A stretch of 64,000 nucleotides of DNA from Winogradskyella undariae (GTDB taxonomy: Bacteria > Bacteroidota > Bacteroidia > Flavobacteriales > Flavobacteriaceae): NCBI RefSeq assembly GCF_013285155.1, contig NZ_JABTEL010000014.1, positions 29,834 through 93,833 on the forward strand, in the 5' to 3' direction. Made by a program: the position numbers and the translations under genes. The notes below the pieces were generated by a model, which saw only the letters and a list, made by a program, of their open reading frames with translations, had not been told where the DNA came from and made no database searches. Below are positions 8,285-18,300 of the stretch, in pieces (the stretch's first letter is position 1; every line of letters begins with the position of its first letter).

Positions 8285-9721
8285 ATGCCAAAACTAGATT
8301 TCTCCGCTTACGATTCTAATGGGTTCTATGACGAAATGTTTGATGAAAATAATATTGTTAGACCTAATTACAAACTGTTTTTAGAACGGCTTGAAAAAAT
8401 GAGTCTAAGAAAATTAAAACAACTGCAACATGCTACAGATCGATCACAGCTTTCTTTGGGTATGACTTTTAATGTTTATAATGACAATCAGGGTATAGAA
8501 CGGATTCTGCATTTAGATATTATTCCACGTATTATTAATAATAAAGAATGGAATCATTTAGAAAAAGGTTTGCAGCAGCGTATCCGTGCATTAAATATGT
8601 TTATTCAAGATATTTATAATGATCAAAATGTCTTAAAAGATAAGATTATTCCTAAAGAGATGATTTTTTCAAGTGTTTCATATTTAAAAGAATTAGAAGG
8701 TTTTAAGCCTCCAAAAGATGTTTGGTGTCATATTACAGGTTCCGATTTAATTAAAGGAGGAGATGGTCAATATTATGTGCTTGAAGATAATTTGAGGTGT
8801 CCTTCAGGAGTTTCTTATATGTTAGAAAATAGAGAAATTTTGAAGCGTACATTTCCTGAATTATTTGAGAAATTAGATGTGAAACCAGTTTATAATTACA
8901 CACATATTTTAAGAGACACTTTAGAATCTCTTTCAGAAGTAGATAACCCAACTGTTGTTGTTTTAACCCCAGGAACTTACAATTCGGCTTATTTTGAACA
9001 CTCTTACTTAGCGCAGCAAATGGGAGCAGAGTTAGTAGAGGGTCGCGATTTAATTGTGAAAAATGATATTGTTTATATGATAACAACGCATGGCTTACAA
9101 CGTGTAGATGTTATTTATCGTCGTGTGGATGATGATTTTATAGATCCAGAAGTCTTTAATAAAAACTCGCTATTAGGAACCCCTGGTTTATTTAGAGCTT
9201 ATTTAAAAGGGAATGTTGTTTTAGTTAACGCGCCAGGAACAGGAGTGGTTGATGACAAAGCTGTTTATGCCTATATTCCAAGAATTATAAAATACTATTT
9301 GGGTGAAGATATGATCTTACCAAATGTAAAAACATATATCTGTGATGAAGAAAGTGACCGAAAATATGTGATTGAAAATATCCATAATTTAGTCGTCAAA
9401 CAAACGGATGCTTCAGGAGGTTATGGGATGCTCATTGGGCCAAAATCAACGAAAGCAGAGCAACAAGAATTTATAACAAAGATTAAGCAAAAACCACGTA
9501 ATTATATAGCACAGCCTATGATTAATTTATCTCGTGTACCAACGCTTACAGATGATACTATTGAAGGACGTCATGTAGATTTAAGACCCTATGCCTTATT
9601 TGGTGACGATATTAAGATTATTCCGGGCGCATTAACGCGAGTGGCATTAAAGAAAGGATCTATAGTTGTAAACTCTTCTCAAGGCGGAGGAAGTAAAGAT
9701 ACTTGGGTATTAAACAGTTAA
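8285..9721 (+). CDS. circularly permuted type-2 ATP-grasp protein
   Basis: A 478-residue protein of the circularly permuted ATP-grasp type 2 family (formerly DUF404/DUF407). Recognisable blocks are LSLGMTFNVYNDNQG, DNLRCPSGVSYMLENR, VVVLTPGTYNSAYFEHSYL, VIYRRVDDDFIDP, the glycine-rich nucleotide loop VVKQTDASGGYGMLIG, RHVDLRPYALFG and the C-terminal SSQGGGSKDTWVL. The intact Gly-rich loop and the DLRP motif suggest a working ATP-dependent amide (peptide-like) ligase; the substrate is unknown. The next gene, for the alpha-E partner, begins 9 bases after the stop, so the two are surely co-transcribed. The family is known to co-occur with alpha-E, transglutaminase and DUF2126 proteins, all of which lie nearby. 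First gene of its operon. Confidence 0.93.
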   Translation: MPKLDFSAYDSNGFYDEMFDENNIVRPNYKLFLERLEKMSLRKLKQLQHATDRSQLSLGMTFNVYNDNQGIERILHLDIIPRIINNKEWNHLEKGLQQRIRALNMFIQDIYNDQNVLKDKIIPKEMIFSSVSYLKELEGFKPPKDVWCHITGSDLIKGGDGQYYVLEDNLRCPSGVSYMLENREILKRTFPELFEKLDVKPVYNYTHILRDTLESLSEVDNPTVVVLTPGTYNSAYFEHSYLAQQMGAELVEGRDLIVKNDIVYMITTHGLQRVDVIYRRVDDDFIDPEVFNKNSLLGTPGLFRAYLKGNVVLVNAPGTGVVDDKAVYAYIPRIIKYYLGEDMILPNVKTYICDEESDRKYVIENIHNLVVKQTDASGGYGMLIGPKSTKAEQQEFITKIKQKPRNYIAQPMINLSRVPTLTDDTIEGRHVDLRPYALFGDDIKIIPGALTRVALKKGSIVVNSSQGGGSKDTWVLNS

Positions 9722-9730
9722 AATAAAATT

Positions 9731-10687
9731 ATGTTAGGTAGAGTTGCAAACACTATATATTGGATGAATAGGTATCTTGAACGTGCTGAAAATTATGCGC
9801 GTTTTATGGATGTTAATTTTAATTTATCACTAGAATTATCTCCCAATGAGGAGCAACAATGGAAACCTCTTGTGGTTATAACAGGAGATTGGCCTTTGTA
9901 TGAATCGTTGCATGAAAAAGCAGAGAAAAATAAAGTCATAAATTTTATGGCTTTTGAATCAGAGAACCCAAATTCTATTTGTAATTGTATTATCAATGCA
10001 AGAGAAAACGCACGTGCTATACGACCTGAAATCACAAAAGAGGTTTGGGAGCAAATTAATGCATTGTATTATTTGGTAAAAAAGGCTTCAGAAAAAAAGC
10101 GTTTAAATGATTCTGAAGTGCGTCATTTTTTTAGTGATATAAAAAATGGATGTCAATTATTGTACGGAATTTATGACGCTACAATTTCTAGAAATGAAGG
10201 TTGGAATTTTGCTAAACTTGGTCAACTTATAGAACGTGCAGACAAAACATCTCGAGTTCTAGATGTTAAATACCATCTACTTTTAGGTTCTGCAAACCAA
10301 GTGGGGTCTTCATTAGATTTAATACAATGGACGGCACTATTAAAATCAGTAAGTGCTTACGATATGTACCGAAAAAAATACGGAAAATTATCTTCAACGA
10401 GTATTGCGGAATTCTTAATATTAGATACTGATTTTCCAAGATCTATACTTAATTGTTTAATACGAGCAGAACAATCTATTGTTAGACTATGTGGTAGTTC
10501 TTTTGGTTACTGTAATAATGCACAAAGGCAATTAGGAGCTTTAAAAGCTCAGTTAGAATTTACAGATATTAACGATATTATAGCAGAGGGTTTACATGAG
10601 TATTTAGATAACATTCAAGGGAAACTAAATGATATTTCTACAGCAATTTATGAAGCTTTCTTTTCTATAGAACCCCATGTTAATTAA
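9731..10687 (+). CDS. alpha-E domain protein
   Basis: A 318-residue all-helical alpha-E (DUF403) protein. It starts with the characteristic MLGRVANTIYWMNRYLERAENYARFMDVN, in which the RYLERAEN segment is the family hallmark, and later has AKLGQLIERADKTSRVLDVKY, a second copy of the same pattern. Family members accompany circularly permuted ATP-grasp ligases, either as a separate gene, as here, or fused to them, as in the gene at 12759-15311. Their biochemical role is unproven; a partner or substrate-holding subunit is the usual guess. It follows the ATP-grasp gene by 9 bases. Confidence 0.92.
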   Translation: MLGRVANTIYWMNRYLERAENYARFMDVNFNLSLELSPNEEQQWKPLVVITGDWPLYESLHEKAEKNKVINFMAFESENPNSICNCIINARENARAIRPEITKEVWEQINALYYLVKKASEKKRLNDSEVRHFFSDIKNGCQLLYGIYDATISRNEGWNFAKLGQLIERADKTSRVLDVKYHLLLGSANQVGSSLDLIQWTALLKSVSAYDMYRKKYGKLSSTSIAEFLILDTDFPRSILNCLIRAEQSIVRLCGSSFGYCNNAQRQLGALKAQLEFTDINDIIAEGLHEYLDNIQGKLNDISTAIYEAFFSIEPHVN

Positions 10688-10757
10688 ATTGAAAAATCAA
10701 TTACATTTGCTTGTTACAGTATAAGTTAAAACAAAACAGTTTATACAGGAATTAAAT

Positions 10758-11810
10758 ATGAAGATATTTCAATGTGGAAATTGTAATTATTCGGTGTTTT
10801 TTGAGAATTACACTTGTGATAACTGTGGGCATTTAACAGGTTTTAGAGCAGAGGATAGAATGATGCTCACTTTTAAACCTGATACAGAAGCGCTTATATC
10901 GGACCGAGAACATGTTGCATATAAATATTGTAAAAATCATTCTTATCACGTTTGTAATTGGGTTATAGAAAAAAATAGTCCTGAAGAGTACTGCAAAGCC
11001 TGTCAATTAAATAGAACCATTCCCAATTTATCGAATCCAGAATTAGATAATTTTGAAAATTGGCAACATCTTGAAATTGCTAAACATCGTTTAATATATC
11101 AACTTCAAAAAATAGGTTTACCGATCATTAGTAAACTAAGAGATCCTGATGGTTTTTGTTTCGATTTTGTAAAAAAGCAAGACGACCCTAAATTAATGAC
11201 AGGGCATGCCAATGGTGTTATTACTATTTTAATAAGAGAAGGAAATTCTGTTTTAAGAGAGCAAGCTAGAAAAGATATGATTGAACCCTATAGAACATTA
11301 GTAGGGCATTTACGTCATGAAGTAGGGCATTATTATTGGGAACGTCTAGTAAGAAATAAACCGGAAATATTATCTGAATTTAGAACTATTTTTGGGAATG
11401 AAACTCTAAATTATTCTGAAGCATTACAAACTTATTATAAATCAGGTCCGCCTAAAGATTGGCGAAAATCATATATTAGTGCTTATGCCACAGCTCATCC
11501 TTGGGAAGATTGGGCAGAAACTTGGGCGCATTATTTACATATTATGGATATGGTTGAAACGGCTTATTTCTTTCGACTTAATGTAAAACCCAAGTTTAAA
11601 ACCAAAGCTTTAAAAACGAAAGTTTCATTTGATCCTTACACAAAAACTAATTTTGATGAAATTGTACAAAAGTGTGTGCCTTTATCATTAGCCGTAAATA
11701 GTATTAATAGAGCGATGGGCATACCAGATGTTTATCCTTTTGTAATTTCACCTGCTATTATAGAAAAACTAAGGTTTATCCATAAGCTGTTATTAGTAAA
11801 ACGGAATTAA
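10758..11810 (+). CDS. zinc-ribbon putative metallopeptidase (Peptidase_Mx type)
   Basis: A 350-residue protein. An N-terminal zinc ribbon uses C6-x2-C9 and C20-x2-C23, with further Cys/His (YCKNH, CNW, YCKAC) up to residue 82. The C-terminal two thirds carry the zinc-peptidase signature HEVGH at residues 187-191 (LRHEVGHYYWERLV) and a downstream conserved EDWAETWAHYLHIMD that can supply a third ligand. There is no signal peptide, so it should act in the cytoplasm. It is the third gene of the ATP-grasp/alpha-E operon (70-base gap), which suggests that it processes or removes the product made by the ligase (inference). Its stop codon lies 8 bases from that of the opposing transglutaminase gene. 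Confidence 0.88.
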   Translation: MKIFQCGNCNYSVFFENYTCDNCGHLTGFRAEDRMMLTFKPDTEALISDREHVAYKYCKNHSYHVCNWVIEKNSPEEYCKACQLNRTIPNLSNPELDNFENWQHLEIAKHRLIYQLQKIGLPIISKLRDPDGFCFDFVKKQDDPKLMTGHANGVITILIREGNSVLREQARKDMIEPYRTLVGHLRHEVGHYYWERLVRNKPEILSEFRTIFGNETLNYSEALQTYYKSGPPKDWRKSYISAYATAHPWEDWAETWAHYLHIMDMVETAYFFRLNVKPKFKTKALKTKVSFDPYTKTNFDEIVQKCVPLSLAVNSINRAMGIPDVYPFVISPAIIEKLRFIHKLLLVKRN

Positions 11811-11818
11811 GTTAAATA

Positions 11819-12757
11819 CTATTGCTGAGATTGTGATTGACTTTGTATCACTCTTTCAATATCTTGTGATTTAGCAGGTCTTAAATCTACAGAAACTTCC
11901 ATCGTGTTTTTTCCCATACTATAAATTACACCTTTTAAAGGTGGTACATCGTAATAATCTCGTCCATGAGCCACAACAATGTGTTGGTTTTTTGGGATTT
12001 GATTATTTGTAGGGTCAAAATCTACCCAGCCATATGTTGGTATATAAACAGAAAACCAAGCATGTGATGCATCGGTTCCTATTAATTTTTCCTTTCCTTC
12101 TGGGGGGATTGTTTCAATATAACCACTAACATATTTGGCAGGTAACCCCATAGAACGTACACAAGCAATTGCAATTTGTGCAAAATCTTGACAAACCCCT
12201 TTCTTTGCTACCATCACTTCTTTTAAAGGTGTTGCAATATTTGTGAAGCCAGGAACAAAATCAAAATCAGTATATATGCGTTGCATCAATTCGTAAGTGG
12301 CTTCATAAAAAGAGCGCTCAGGTTTAAAAGATACAGCAGCATAGGCTCTAATTTCTTCACTATTATTAGAGATTAAAGGTGATGGCATTACAAATTGGCG
12401 GACATCAATAATTTCAGAATCCGTAGCTTTTAAATGTACTTTTGTTTCTGCTATAGTAACTTTTTTTCCTTTTGCAAATTCTGCTTCATTAACTTGAGCT
12501 TCATAATTTCGATCTACTTTACTACGCGCAATAACAATCAATTCTTTATGGTGTTGCTGAATAGAGAATCGCGTCACAGAATTTCCGAAGTAATCTAAAC
12601 GTTCTGAAATATCTGTTGGTGTAGGTGTAATTTCTAAGCTATATTCTAAAAGTGTTTGTCCAAGAAAACTCTTAGGTTTAATCGTCGTGATGTTGTGACA
12701 AAAGGAAGCTCCGTTTTCGTAAGAATATTTAGTTTTATGCCAAAGGTCAAAAATCAT
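11819..12757 (-). CDS. transglutaminase-like cysteine protein
   Basis: A 312-residue cytoplasmic protein with a bacterial transglutaminase N-terminal beta domain (residues 1-85) and a transglutaminase-like core. The catalytic triad is visible: C189 in KKGVCQDFAQIA, H232 in DASHAWFSVY and D248 in WVDFDPTNN. Bacterial members act as proteases, amidases or crosslinkers; the substrate is unknown. It is the last gene of the minus-strand set, starting 1 base after the stop of the ATP-grasp/alpha-E fusion gene, so translational coupling is likely. It lacks a signal peptide. Confidence 0.9.
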   Translation of the reverse strand: MIFDLWHKTKYSYENGASFCHNITTIKPKSFLGQTLLEYSLEITPTPTDISERLDYFGNSVTRFSIQQHHKELIVIARSKVDRNYEAQVNEAEFAKGKKVTIAETKVHLKATDSEIIDVRQFVMPSPLISNNSEEIRAYAAVSFKPERSFYEATYELMQRIYTDFDFVPGFTNIATPLKEVMVAKKGVCQDFAQIAIACVRSMGLPAKYVSGYIETIPPEGKEKLIGTDASHAWFSVYIPTYGWVDFDPTNNQIPKNQHIVVAHGRDYYDVPPLKGVIYSMGKNTMEVSVDLRPAKSQDIERVIQSQSQSQQ

Positions 12758-12758
12758 A

Positions 12759-15311
12759 TTAATTTGTAATATTTCTGTTTACCAACTGCTTTTGTGGTTG
12801 AGAATGATTAAAATAAGTATCTGAAATAGACATGGATGTCGTGTGCAGCAACTCGCTTAAATCTGATAATAAATCATCAAGATTCTGGCGCATATTAGAT
12901 TTTTGGTCTATTTCTAACATATCTTCTAAATCTAAACTTTCCATTTTAGAAATAACAAGATTCATTTTTTCTTGACAAAGGGTGAGCTCAGCGTTTTTAT
13001 TGGTAGCAGGTAATTTATCAATATCCTTTTTTAGTCGGTGTAATTGACAAGTTAAAGATCTTGAATATTCTTTATCTAGGATGATTAAATTTATGACGTT
13101 CTCTATACTTAAGTAAGAGTTGTAACTGTATCTATAGATATTTAAACTTTCGTGACTGTTTAATAACGATTCTAAAATTTCATATTCTAACTCTTCATCA
13201 TAATTTACGATAAGCAAGGCTCTAAATTTTTCGATATTCATAGCACTTGTTTCTATCTGTAATCCAATAAAATAGAGTAGAAGTCCTTGTCTAACCAAAA
13301 TACTTTGCTCTGTAAGTGCCATAAAAGCAATGAGTCTGGTAATAATTTTATCGAAAAAACTAGTCAGTTTATAAACGGTATAATTTTCTTCTTTTTTTAA
13401 GTTTTTTATATGTTTTTCAATGCCATCAAAAACACGCCACATATCTCTAGACCATAAATTACGAAGTGCATAATAAGAGAAATGGAAACTTTGCATGGAT
13501 TGTGCAAAACTGCCTATTTTATTTTCGTCAATTATAATGTCTTTAATTTCATTTAATGGGTTTTTTAAAACGTCTTCATCTTCCGTCATAAACCCAGGAA
13601 AGGTAGAGGTGATTTTAGTAATAGATTGAAATAAAATTTTTAAACTTTCAGATTCTGGTTTTCGGTCGTTGTATTGTGCGTGTGTCATTTGGCTCAATAC
13701 CATTCTTAAATAGCGTGCCGTGATTAAAGCTCTTCCTATATATCTCCCGGACCAAAATAAATTTTCTGCAGTGCTGCTTGGTACATCGTTGATGTCTATT
13801 GATGGGCTAGAATTTGTTTTACTCCAAGAATAATTTTGAAGATTAGGCTGTGGTTTATCGTTAATAACCCAAAAATCTTTACTTGTGCCTCCGCGTTGGT
13901 TAGATACAAATAACTCTTCACGTTCTGGCGCTACTCTAACCAATCCACCAGGCATAACACTATAACCATCATCTTTTGCTATAGCAAATGTTCTGCAAGA
14001 AATCTTACGTGGTTCTAGCTGGTTTTTAATATAATTAGGTGCTGTAGAGAAGGATATTTTTTCTTGCGCTACAAATTTGTAAGGATATTGTAAGATTTCT
14101 TTTTTAAGATTTTTAAGTGCTTTTTTATCTAAAAATTCACAGAAATAAATATGTTCTCTATGGGATTTGTCTATTCGTTTTACTACAAATGATGGTAAGT
14201 CTGCTAAAACATGTTTTCTTTCTTTTTCTTGTCCACACCACCAAGAGGCGATTTGAGGTAAGATTAATTCTTCGTCTAAAAAATATTTGCAAATATTTTC
14301 CATAAAAGGAATTAAAGCAGGGTTCTCTAAAATACCACTACCAATAGGGTTTATAATAGTTACATTTTGTAAACGAACAGCTTCGAGCAATCCTGCAACT
14401 CCTAAATAAGAGTCTTCTCGTAGCTCTAATGGATCCATAAAGGTATCATCAATTCGTCTTAAAATAACATCAATTTGTTTTAGACCTTTTAGTGATTTTA
14501 ACCAAACTTTTCCGTGTCTAACCACTAAATCATTCCCTTTAACTAATGGGTAGCCTAAGAAAGATGATAAATAAGAATGCTCAAAATAAGTTTCATTATG
14601 CGGTCCGGGGGTTAAAATCACAACCATTGGACTTTCAACATTTGTACATGCTGAATTTTGCAACAATGTATTAAAGTCGTTAAAAAAGTTAGAGGGTTGT
14701 GCTACGTTGATATCTGTATATAATTCTGGTATAATTTTGCTTGTAGAAAACCGATTCTCTAAAGCATATCCCATACCAGAAGGTGCTTGTGTTCTATCAT
14801 TTACAACCCACAATCTTCCGTCAGGACCACGAGCTAAATCTGCCGCATAGATTGAAAGTTGTTTAGCGCTTTTATATTGTATCTGGTCGCAAGCACGTAA
14901 AAAACCACTATGTGCATAGATGGCTTCTGGTGGAATTATTCCATTTTTAAGTAACGCTCTGTTACCGTATAAATCTTTTAAAACAAGATTTAGAATTTCG
15001 GCTCTTTGCTGAATTCCTTTTTCTACTTGGTTCCATTCGTTTTGATGAATGATGTAAGGAACAATATTTAAATCCCAAGGACGGTTTAATCCATTTGGAT
15101 CGTTATAAACATTATAAGTAACACCATTTTCTGCTAAAAGCCAATTGATTTCTGTTTGCTTTATCGCTAAGTTTTCAGGACCAATATTCAATATGTTTTT
15201 AGACAATGTTTTCCAATTGTCTTTAATACTCATTTTAGAAGTGAGTAGCTCATCATAACTTTTTGATGCTGAAAAATAATTTTCAAATAATGTCTTTGTT
15301 TTGGTCTTCAT
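12759..15311 (-). CDS. ATP-grasp (circularly permuted type 2) fused to alpha-E
   Basis: A protein of about 850 residues. The N-terminal half (to about 500) aligns block for block with the protein at 8285-9721 (ENGVTYNVYNDPNG, RTQAPSGMGYALENR, VVILTPGPHNETYFEHSYL, VILRRIDDTFMDP, NQRGGTSKDFWVI). The C-terminal half (from NLFWSGRYIGRALITARYLRM) is an alpha-E domain, the counterpart of 9731-10687. The Gly-rich loop of the plus-strand paralogue (ASGGYGM) is here KSHREHIYF, and DLRP is SCRT, so nucleotide binding may be altered or lost. I use the ATG at 15311; a TTG at 15326 would add five residues. It lies 19 bases downstream of the DUF2126 gene. Confidence 0.92.
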   Translation of the reverse strand: MKTKTKTLFENYFSASKSYDELLTSKMSIKDNWKTLSKNILNIGPENLAIKQTEINWLLAENGVTYNVYNDPNGLNRPWDLNIVPYIIHQNEWNQVEKGIQQRAEILNLVLKDLYGNRALLKNGIIPPEAIYAHSGFLRACDQIQYKSAKQLSIYAADLARGPDGRLWVVNDRTQAPSGMGYALENRFSTSKIIPELYTDINVAQPSNFFNDFNTLLQNSACTNVESPMVVILTPGPHNETYFEHSYLSSFLGYPLVKGNDLVVRHGKVWLKSLKGLKQIDVILRRIDDTFMDPLELREDSYLGVAGLLEAVRLQNVTIINPIGSGILENPALIPFMENICKYFLDEELILPQIASWWCGQEKERKHVLADLPSFVVKRIDKSHREHIYFCEFLDKKALKNLKKEILQYPYKFVAQEKISFSTAPNYIKNQLEPRKISCRTFAIAKDDGYSVMPGGLVRVAPEREELFVSNQRGGTSKDFWVINDKPQPNLQNYSWSKTNSSPSIDINDVPSSTAENLFWSGRYIGRALITARYLRMVLSQMTHAQYNDRKPESESLKILFQSITKITSTFPGFMTEDEDVLKNPLNEIKDIIIDENKIGSFAQSMQSFHFSYYALRNLWSRDMWRVFDGIEKHIKNLKKEENYTVYKLTSFFDKIITRLIAFMALTEQSILVRQGLLLYFIGLQIETSAMNIEKFRALLIVNYDEELEYEILESLLNSHESLNIYRYSYNSYLSIENVINLIILDKEYSRSLTCQLHRLKKDIDKLPATNKNAELTLCQEKMNLVISKMESLDLEDMLEIDQKSNMRQNLDDLLSDLSELLHTTSMSISDTYFNHSQPQKQLVNRNITN

Positions 15312-15330
15312 AGGATGAATATCCAATCTT

Positions 15331-18300
15331 TTATTTTTTACGTAAATCTAACGTATATGGGAATTCAAAATTAATAGGTAATTCTTTGTAAGTAAAACTT
15401 TTTGAACTATTATTTTTCTCAACCGATCTATTTGGACTTTCCGTTTCTTGATTAATGTTTTCTACCGGATTAATTTCACCTTGTGTATGACCAAATTCCC
15501 AAAAACGATTGATTCTTCTAGACTCAGCTTCAAAACTATTTATAGGATAAGCATCGTAAGATCTTCCGCCAGGATGTGCTACAAAATACGTACAACCACC
15601 AATAGATCGCTTATTCCAGGTATCTACAACATCAAAAACTAGAGGGGTATCTTCTGAAATGGTTGGGTGTAAAGCCGAATATGGATTCCATGCTTTATAA
15701 CGAATACCTGCAACATATTCGCCGCGAACTCCTGTGTTCTTCAATTGTATTTTTACGCCGTTACAAGTCAATACAAAGCGTTCATCTATAAAATTAGAAA
15801 CTTTTACTTGTAATCTCTCAAGAGAAGAATCTACATATCTTGCCGTTCCGCCGCCAGTCATTTCTTCACCTAGAACATTCCAAGGTTCAATTCCTGCTCT
15901 TAATTCTAAATGAATATTGTTAATTTCAACCATACCATGCAGCGGAAATCTAAATTCGAAAAATGGATTAAACCAATCTTCTTCAAATTGATAACCTGCT
16001 TTATTTAATTGAGAAACAATGTCTTTAATATCTTCTCTTACATAATGTTCTATTAAGAATTTATCATGTAATTCGGTTCCCCAACGTACTAAATTATGTT
16101 CGTATGGTTTTTTCCAAAACCAAGACACTAAGGTTCTAACGAGCAACATTTGTACGAGACTCATTTTAGGGTGTGGTGGCATATCAAAACCACGTAATTC
16201 TAAAATCCCTAAACGTCCTGTTGAAGAATCTGGTGAGTATAATTTATCGATACAGAATTCTGCTCTATGCGTATTTCCTGTTAAATCGGTTAAAAGGTGC
16301 CTAAATAAACGGTCGGTTAACCAAAATGGAACTTCGCCATCTTTTGGGATTTGGCTAAAGGCAATTTCTAGTTCGTATAAACTATCTGTTCTAGCTTCAT
16401 CTATTCTTGGAGCCTGACTTGTTGGTCCCACAAATGATCCTGAAAATAAGTAACTTAAACCAGGGTGATGTTGCCAAAAGGTTAATAAACTTCTTAGTAA
16501 ACTTGGTTGACGAAGTAGTGGACTATCAGCTGGACTTGTACCTCCTAAAGTAACGTGATTTCCACCTCCAGTTCCGGTATGTTTACCATCGAGCATAAAT
16601 TTCTCAGTTCCTAAACGCGATAATTTGGCTTGCTCATAAAAAGTAAATGTATTATGACATAAATCTTTCCAATTGGTTACCGGATGCACATTAACTTCAA
16701 TAACACCTGGATCTGGTGTAATTTTAAGTGACTCTAGTCTGTTATCTTTTGGCGGATCGTAACCTTCCATAATAACAGGAACATCTAATTCTTTGGCTGT
16801 AAATTCAATCGCTGTAATTAAATCTAAGAAACTTTCTGCCGAATCTAAAGGCGGTAAGAATAAATAGAGTTTACCTTCTCTTACTTCTGCACAGATTGCT
16901 GTTCTTACAAAATAGTTAGGTTGGTTTGGGTCTAAACCGTTTTCAATATAATCTTGATGCCTTTTCTTTATGATATTTCTAAAACTTGGTAAACGTTTCT
17001 TTTTAGAAAATAGATCAGGTTCATAAGAAGGAAAAATTTCGTGCTCAGGTTTCTCTTGTAAAGAATTTAAAGGTAATCTTAATCCCATTGGCGAATTCCC
17101 GGGGGTTAGAAATAAATGTTGTCTTCTAAACGTCCATTCGCTTGTAAACCATTTTCCTTGTGTATTATTTAAAGGTAATAAATGCCCCACAGGCTCGGAT
17201 GTTCCACCTTCTAATATTTCCTTTAATTTATTTTTTACAAGTGTATTATCTCTGTCCTTGGTAGGGTCGATGTCTATAGGTAGGTTTCCGTGTTCCCATA
17301 AAAAGTAGAACGCATCTTCGAAACCAGGTAGAATATGCTGCGTAGAAACACCTAAGTATTTGGTTAAGGTTTCTAAAAATAACTTATCTGTATGTTTAGG
17401 AATAACAATAGCATCTGCAAAGGTTTCTAAATATTTTTTATCAAACCAAATAGGTCTTCCATCTTTACGCCAACAAATTTCTATTTGCCATCTTGGTAAA
17501 GGTTCTCCAGGATACCATTTTCCTTGTGCATGATGAAAAACACCACGATGACCAAACTCTTCATATAACCGTTTAGATAAGTCTTTAGCTAGTTTTCTTT
17601 TGTATGGACCATCTGCAGCTGTGTTCCATTCAGGGGATTCTAAATCATCAATTGAAATAAACGTAGGTTCGCCTCCCATAGTTAAGCGAACATCGTTTTT
17701 TTGAAGTTGTTTTTCTACTTTATTTCCAAGCTTATCTATGGCTTTCCATTGTTCTTCTGTATAAGGTTTTGTAACCCTTGGTGATTCTAAAATTCGTTTT
17801 ACAGAATTTTCAAAGAAAAATTCTGTTTCACAAACATCTGTCATACCCGAAACCGGAGCTGCACTTTCAAAAGAAGGCGTACAAGCCAATGGTATATGAC
17901 CTTCACCTGCTAATAACCCCGAAGTGGCATCAAAACCAATCCAACCAGCACCAGGTAGGTAAACTTCTGCCCAAGCGTGTAAATCTGTAAAATCTTCCTC
18001 AGGTCCTGAAGGTCCGTCTAAAGACTTTTCATCAGATTTTAATTGTACTAAATAACCGGAAACAAAACGTGCCCCAAAACCTAAATGACGTAAGGTTTGT
18101 ACAAATAACCAAGCATAATCTCTACAAGATCCTTTTTTAGTTTCAAGAGTTTCTTCGCAAGTTTGTACACCAGGATCCATTCGGATATTATAACTTAGAT
18201 ATTCATAAATTTTCTGATTGATATCTATTAGAAAATAGATCGTTTTCCTCGGTGTATAATCTAAGGTTTTTAAAAAGCCTTCTAATAATTTGCCTTTATC

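Noticed and set aside
8751..9086. A 111-residue minus-strand frame inside the ATP-grasp gene
   Set aside because: It overlaps conserved motifs of the plus-strand ATP-grasp protein and has no domain of its own.
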